From an uncultured Eubacteriales bacterium (GTDB taxonomy: Bacteria; Bacillota; Clostridia; Oscillospirales; Oscillospiraceae): a DNA stretch of 26,756 nucleotides. Below the pieces are notes generated by a model, which was not told the DNA's origin, searched no databases, and saw nothing but the letters and a program-made list of their open reading frames with translations. Shown in pieces: positions 23,940-26,756 of the stretch (positions within the stretch are counted from its first letter, which is position 1; each line of letters opens with the position of its first letter). The stretch lies in the NCBI GenBank assembly GCA_900552725.1, contig USAT01000020.1, forward strand, positions 1-26,756. The letters run 5' to 3'. Position numbers and translations under genes: made by a program.

Positions 23940-25871
23940 ATGATGAAATTCCCGACCATGTTTTCTCCCGTGCAGATCGGCACGGTGACGGTTCCCAACC
24001 GCTTTGTGGTGCCCCCCATGGGCAACAACCTTGCCAACACCGACGGCACCCTCAGCGACCGTTCCCTGTCCTACTATCAGGCCCGGGCCAAGGGCGGCTT
24101 CGGCCTGATCACCATCGAGTCCACGGTGGTGTACCGGGAGGCCAAGGGCGGCCCCCGGAAGCCCTGTCTGTTCTCTGACGACACGGTGGAGAGCTTCCGC
24201 CGTGTGGCGGACGCCTGCCACGCCTACGGCGCCAAGGTGTCCATCCAGCTGCAGCACGCGGGCCCCGAGGGGAACTCCGCCCTGACGGGCTATCCCCTGA
24301 AGGCCGCCAGCGCCATGCCCGCCTCGGCGGGCCGGGAGATCCCGGAGGCGGTGTCCAATGAGGAGGTCTACCGCATCATCGAGTGCTACGGCGACGCGGC
24401 ACGCCGGGCCCAGCAGGCCGGTATCGACATGGTGGAGGTACACTGCGCCCACGGGTATCTGGTCAGCACCTTCATCTCCCAGCGCACCAACAACCGCACC
24501 GACGAGTTCGGCGGCTGCTTTGAAAACCGCATGCGCCTGCCCCGGCTCATCATCGAGAACATTCGCCGCAAGACCGGCGGCAACCTGCCCATCCTGTGCC
24601 GCATCAACGCCTGCGACGAGGTGGAGGGCGGCCAGAGCGTACAGGACGCGGCGGCGGTGGCGGCCTATCTGGAGCAGGAGTGCGGCGTGGACGCCCTGCA
24701 TGTGACCCGCGCCGTCCACCTGCATGACGAGTTCATGTGGGCACCCGGCGTCACCCACGGCGGCTTCAACGCCGATCTGGTGACGGAGATCAAGCGGGCG
24801 GTATCCGTTCCCGTGATCGCCGTGGGCCGGTTTACCGAGCCCCAGTACGCCGAGCTGCTGGTGAAGCAGGGCCGGGCCGACCTGATCGCCTTCGGCCGCC
24901 AGAGCATCGCTGACCCGGAGCTGCCCGCCAAGGCCCGGAACGGCCAGCTGGAGACGCTCTCTCCCTGCATCGGCTGTCTGCTGGGCTGTGTGCCCAACAT
25001 GTTCGCCGGTAAGCCCATCACCTGCGCGGTGAACCCCTGCGTGGGCCGTGAGTGCGAGCTGTCCCCCGCTCCGGAGAAGAAGCGCGTCACCGTGGTGGGC
25101 GGCGGCCCCGGCGGCCTGTACGCCGCGTGGGCCTGCGCCGTCCGCGGCCATCAGGTGACGCTGGTGGAGAAGGCCAGCGAGCTGGGCGGCAACTTCCGCA
25201 TCGCCGCCTATCCCACCGGCAAGGGCCAGCTGACCGAGGCCATCCGCTCCATGATCGTCAAGTGCCAGCAGGCAGGCGTCGATCTGCGCTGCGGCGTGGA
25301 GGCCGAGGAGATGCTGCTGCGCTCCCTCGCCCCCGACGCCATCATTCTGGCCACCGGCTCCACGCCCCTGATCCTGCCCATCCCCGGTCTCTCCGACTGC
25401 GGCTATGTGACCGCCCAGGACATGCTGGACGGCAAGGCCCAGATGGGCAAGTGCGTTCTGGTGGTAGGCGGCGGCATGGTGGGCTGCGAGGCCGCCGAGT
25501 ATCTGGCCGAGCGGGGCCATCAGGTGGCAGTCATCGAGATGAAGGACGTCATCGCCGCCGACGTGACCCCGGAGAACCGCCGCTACATGTTCGAGAATTT
25601 CAAGGAGAACCACGTCCTGCTGCGTCCCGGTGCCAAGGTGACCCAGTTCTACACCGACGGCGTGGACTACGCCCTGGCGGACGGCTCCACCGGTTCCCTG
25701 CGGGGCTATGACAACATCGTGCTGGCCATGGGCTCCCGCTCCAACACCGCCCTGAAGGACACCGCCGAGAAGGTGGCCGGCCAGGTGCTGGTGATCGGCG
25801 AGGCCGCCAAGGCCCCCGGCAACGCCGTTCTGGCCACCGGCGACGCCCTGGAGGCCGCGCTGCAGATCTGA
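23940..25871 (+). CDS. FMN/FAD iron-sulfur ene-reductase (2,4-dienoyl-CoA reductase/BaiCD type)
   Basis: Flavoprotein of 643 residues in the Old Yellow Enzyme/FadH family, which reduce activated C=C bonds. The N-terminal FMN barrel at about 5-340 contains CAHGYLVSTFISQRTNNRTD with a probable catalytic Tyr at about 173. A four-cysteine cluster at C343, C346, C350 and C362 has the same spacing as the 4Fe-4S cysteines of E. coli FadH. The FAD motif GGGPGGLYAA lies near 385 and the NAD motif GGGMVGCEAAEYL near 507. ATG codons occur at 23940 and 23943; GAGGAAG and GAGG upstream fit either. It is the last gene of the operon. In context it may reduce the ring double bond of shikimate-type or dehydrated intermediates; that substrate is inferred. 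Confidence 0.93.
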   Translation: MMKFPTMFSPVQIGTVTVPNRFVVPPMGNNLANTDGTLSDRSLSYYQARAKGGFGLITIESTVVYREAKGGPRKPCLFSDDTVESFRRVADACHAYGAKVSIQLQHAGPEGNSALTGYPLKAASAMPASAGREIPEAVSNEEVYRIIECYGDAARRAQQAGIDMVEVHCAHGYLVSTFISQRTNNRTDEFGGCFENRMRLPRLIIENIRRKTGGNLPILCRINACDEVEGGQSVQDAAAVAAYLEQECGVDALHVTRAVHLHDEFMWAPGVTHGGFNADLVTEIKRAVSVPVIAVGRFTEPQYAELLVKQGRADLIAFGRQSIADPELPAKARNGQLETLSPCIGCLLGCVPNMFAGKPITCAVNPCVGRECELSPAPEKKRVTVVGGGPGGLYAAWACAVRGHQVTLVEKASELGGNFRIAAYPTGKGQLTEAIRSMIVKCQQAGVDLRCGVEAEEMLLRSLAPDAIILATGSTPLILPIPGLSDCGYVTAQDMLDGKAQMGKCVLVVGGGMVGCEAAEYLAERGHQVAVIEMKDVIAADVTPENRRYMFENFKENHVLLRPGAKVTQFYTDGVDYALADGSTGSLRGYDNIVLAMGSRSNTALKDTAEKVAGQVLVIGEAAKAPGNAVLATGDALEAALQI

Positions 25872-25888
25872 GCGATATCACCATCTTT

Positions 25889-25924
25889 GATCAGCAAGGG
25901 CAGCTTTGTCTGCCCTTGTTGATC
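25889..25924 (+). repeat. Hairpin downstream of the ene-reductase gene
   Basis: A 15-base stem with one G-U-type mismatch (25889-25903 with 25910-25924) and a 6-base loop starts 17 bases after the stop. It has no U tract, so alone it is not a typical terminator. It may protect the transcript end or act with the terminator that follows. Confidence 0.55.
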
Positions 25925-25950
25925 CCGCACCGCCGTCCGTTTCAGAAGCA

Positions 25951-25990
25951 AAGCCCCGATCTGCGTTTGCAGATTGGGGCTTTTTCTTTT
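25951..25990 (+). terminator. Rho-independent terminator of the shikimate/quinate operon
   Basis: A 14-base stem (25951-25964 with 25969-25982, one G-U pair) and a 4-base loop are followed by a T-rich tract (TTTTTCTTTT spans the stem end). It ends the plus-strand operon and faces the convergent LysR gene. Confidence 0.9.
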
Positions 25991-26045
25991 ATGACCGCTT
26001 CCGGCCCACAGACAGCGCCGCGCAGAGAGCAGATACGCGCCCTTC

Positions 26046-26756
26046 TCACAGCAGCGTCTCCCGCTGGGCCATCAGCTCGTCGATGAACACCCTGGCCGCC
26101 AGCGGCAGGGTGCGGCGATCCTTGGTGACCACGGCCAGCGTGCGGATGATGGGCGGCTGGATAGGAAGTGACACCACATCATAGTTGGTTTTGTGCAGCA
26201 CCAGTTCTGTCAGGACAGAAACACCCATTCCCTGCTCCACCATGGACAGAAGGGAATAGTCATCATGCACCCGCAGCCGGATGTTCGGCGTGATACCCGC
26301 CGCGGCAAAGGCTTCCTCCACCTCGCCGTAGGCACCGCTCTCCACCAGCAGAAACGGCTCCCCCGCCAGTTCCTCCAGCGTCACCGCCGTTTTCGCCGCC
26401 AGCGGATGAGCGGCAGGCACCACCGCACGGAACGCACCGGACTTGACCACCATCATCTCCAGTCCCTTCACCGCCTGGGGATTCACAAAGCCGAAGTCCA
26501 CCGCGCCGTTGCGTATCCACTCCTGAATACTGGAATAATCCCCCTGATGCAGCACGATCTGCACGTTGGGATGCTTCTCCCAGAAGGCGAGGATCACCTG
26601 GGGCAGCCAGTGGGCCGATACGCTGGACACCGTGCCGATGCGGACAATGCCGGTCGCCAGCCTGTGCCTGTGGTGCACCATCTTGTAACACAAACCAACC
26701 CTCTCTTCCATCACTTTCTCATCCTCTCCCCCGCAAAAAGGACCGGCCTGCGGCAC
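26046..26756 (-). CDS. LysR family regulator, partial and probably frameshifted
   Basis: C-terminal part of a LysR-type regulator running off the right edge. The visible frame holds the end of the linker helix (EKVMEERVGLCYKMV) and the effector domain (GIVRIGTVSSVSAHWLP, GAVDFGFVNP, VEQGMGVSVLTELV). The DNA-binding domain lies beyond the window. Near the edge the frame reads PQAGPFCGGEDEKV, whereas the neighbouring frame reads AAGRSFLRG, the expected LysR sequence after the winged helix. Removing one base from the C5 run (26728-26732) joins them as AAGRSFLRGEDEKVMEE with normal spacing. It is convergent with the ene-reductase operon, so it probably regulates genes to the right. Confidence 0.85.
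   Translation of the reverse strand: MPQAGPFCGGEDEKVMEERVGLCYKMVHHRHRLATGIVRIGTVSSVSAHWLPQVILAFWEKHPNVQIVLHQGDYSSIQEWIRNGAVDFGFVNPQAVKGLEMMVVKSGAFRAVVPAAHPLAAKTAVTLEELAGEPFLLVESGAYGEVEEAFAAAGITPNIRLRVHDDYSLLSMVEQGMGVSVLTELVLHKTNYDVVSLPIQPPIIRTLAVVTKDRRTLPLAARVFIDELMAQRETLL

Noticed and set aside
23862..25613. A 583-codon minus-strand frame opposite the ene-reductase gene
   Set aside because: All flavin and iron-sulfur motifs are on the plus strand, so this is an antisense shadow.

Overview
The window looks like chromosomal DNA of a GC-rich, Gram-positive, probably anaerobic gut member of the Bacillota (Oscillospirales-like). The basis is the high GC, strong AGGAGG-type ribosome binding sites, a very large GLUG/BspA-repeat surface protein with a C-terminal membrane anchor, and the gene content. 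This placement is inference; there is no rRNA or other marker gene. I saw no tRNA, rRNA, CRISPR array or insertion sequence. No gene-free stretch exceeds 300 bases; the longest gaps (3509-3743, 17068-17289, 18212-18449) hold promoters and terminators.

Layout. (1) 65-3508, minus: pyruvate carboxylase. (2) 3744-17067, minus: one tightly coupled operon of about 13.3 kb. In transcription order it encodes a metallophosphoesterase, an IclR regulator, a FecB-type lipoprotein, a membrane-anchored surface protein, an ExbB/TolQ-like channel protein, a DUF2149 (ExbD-like) protein, a FecCD permease, a FecE ATPase and a 2233-residue surface protein. Most junctions overlap or abut. The two surface proteins appear to share a domain (once in the small one, twice in the giant one). 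Together this reads as a chelate (iron, haem or corrinoid type) uptake system with cell-wall receptors and a proton-motive-force motor in a cell that probably lacks an outer membrane. (3) 17226-18345, minus: a small unit with a fully consensus promoter and an operator-like dyad. It expresses a chimeric protein (methyltransferase N-terminus joined to an alpha/beta-hydrolase C-terminus) and a short, possibly truncated membrane protein. (4) 18450-25990: a LysR gene divergent from a plus-strand operon encoding two YdiB-type shikimate/quinate dehydrogenases, an MFS carrier, a shikimate kinase (frameshifted), a TIM-barrel dehydratase/isomerase and an ene-reductase flavoprotein. It ends at a strong terminator. 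(5) 26046-26756, minus: a partial, probably frameshifted LysR gene at the window edge.

The shikimate/quinate cluster probably imports a quinate/shikimate-type carbocycle and oxidises, dehydrates, phosphorylates or reduces it; the exact pathway is not determined by the sequence. Two homopolymer frameshifts (A7 in the kinase, a C5 or A5 run in the edge LysR) are as consistent with sequencing or assembly error as with real gene decay, which also tempers the chimeric gene.
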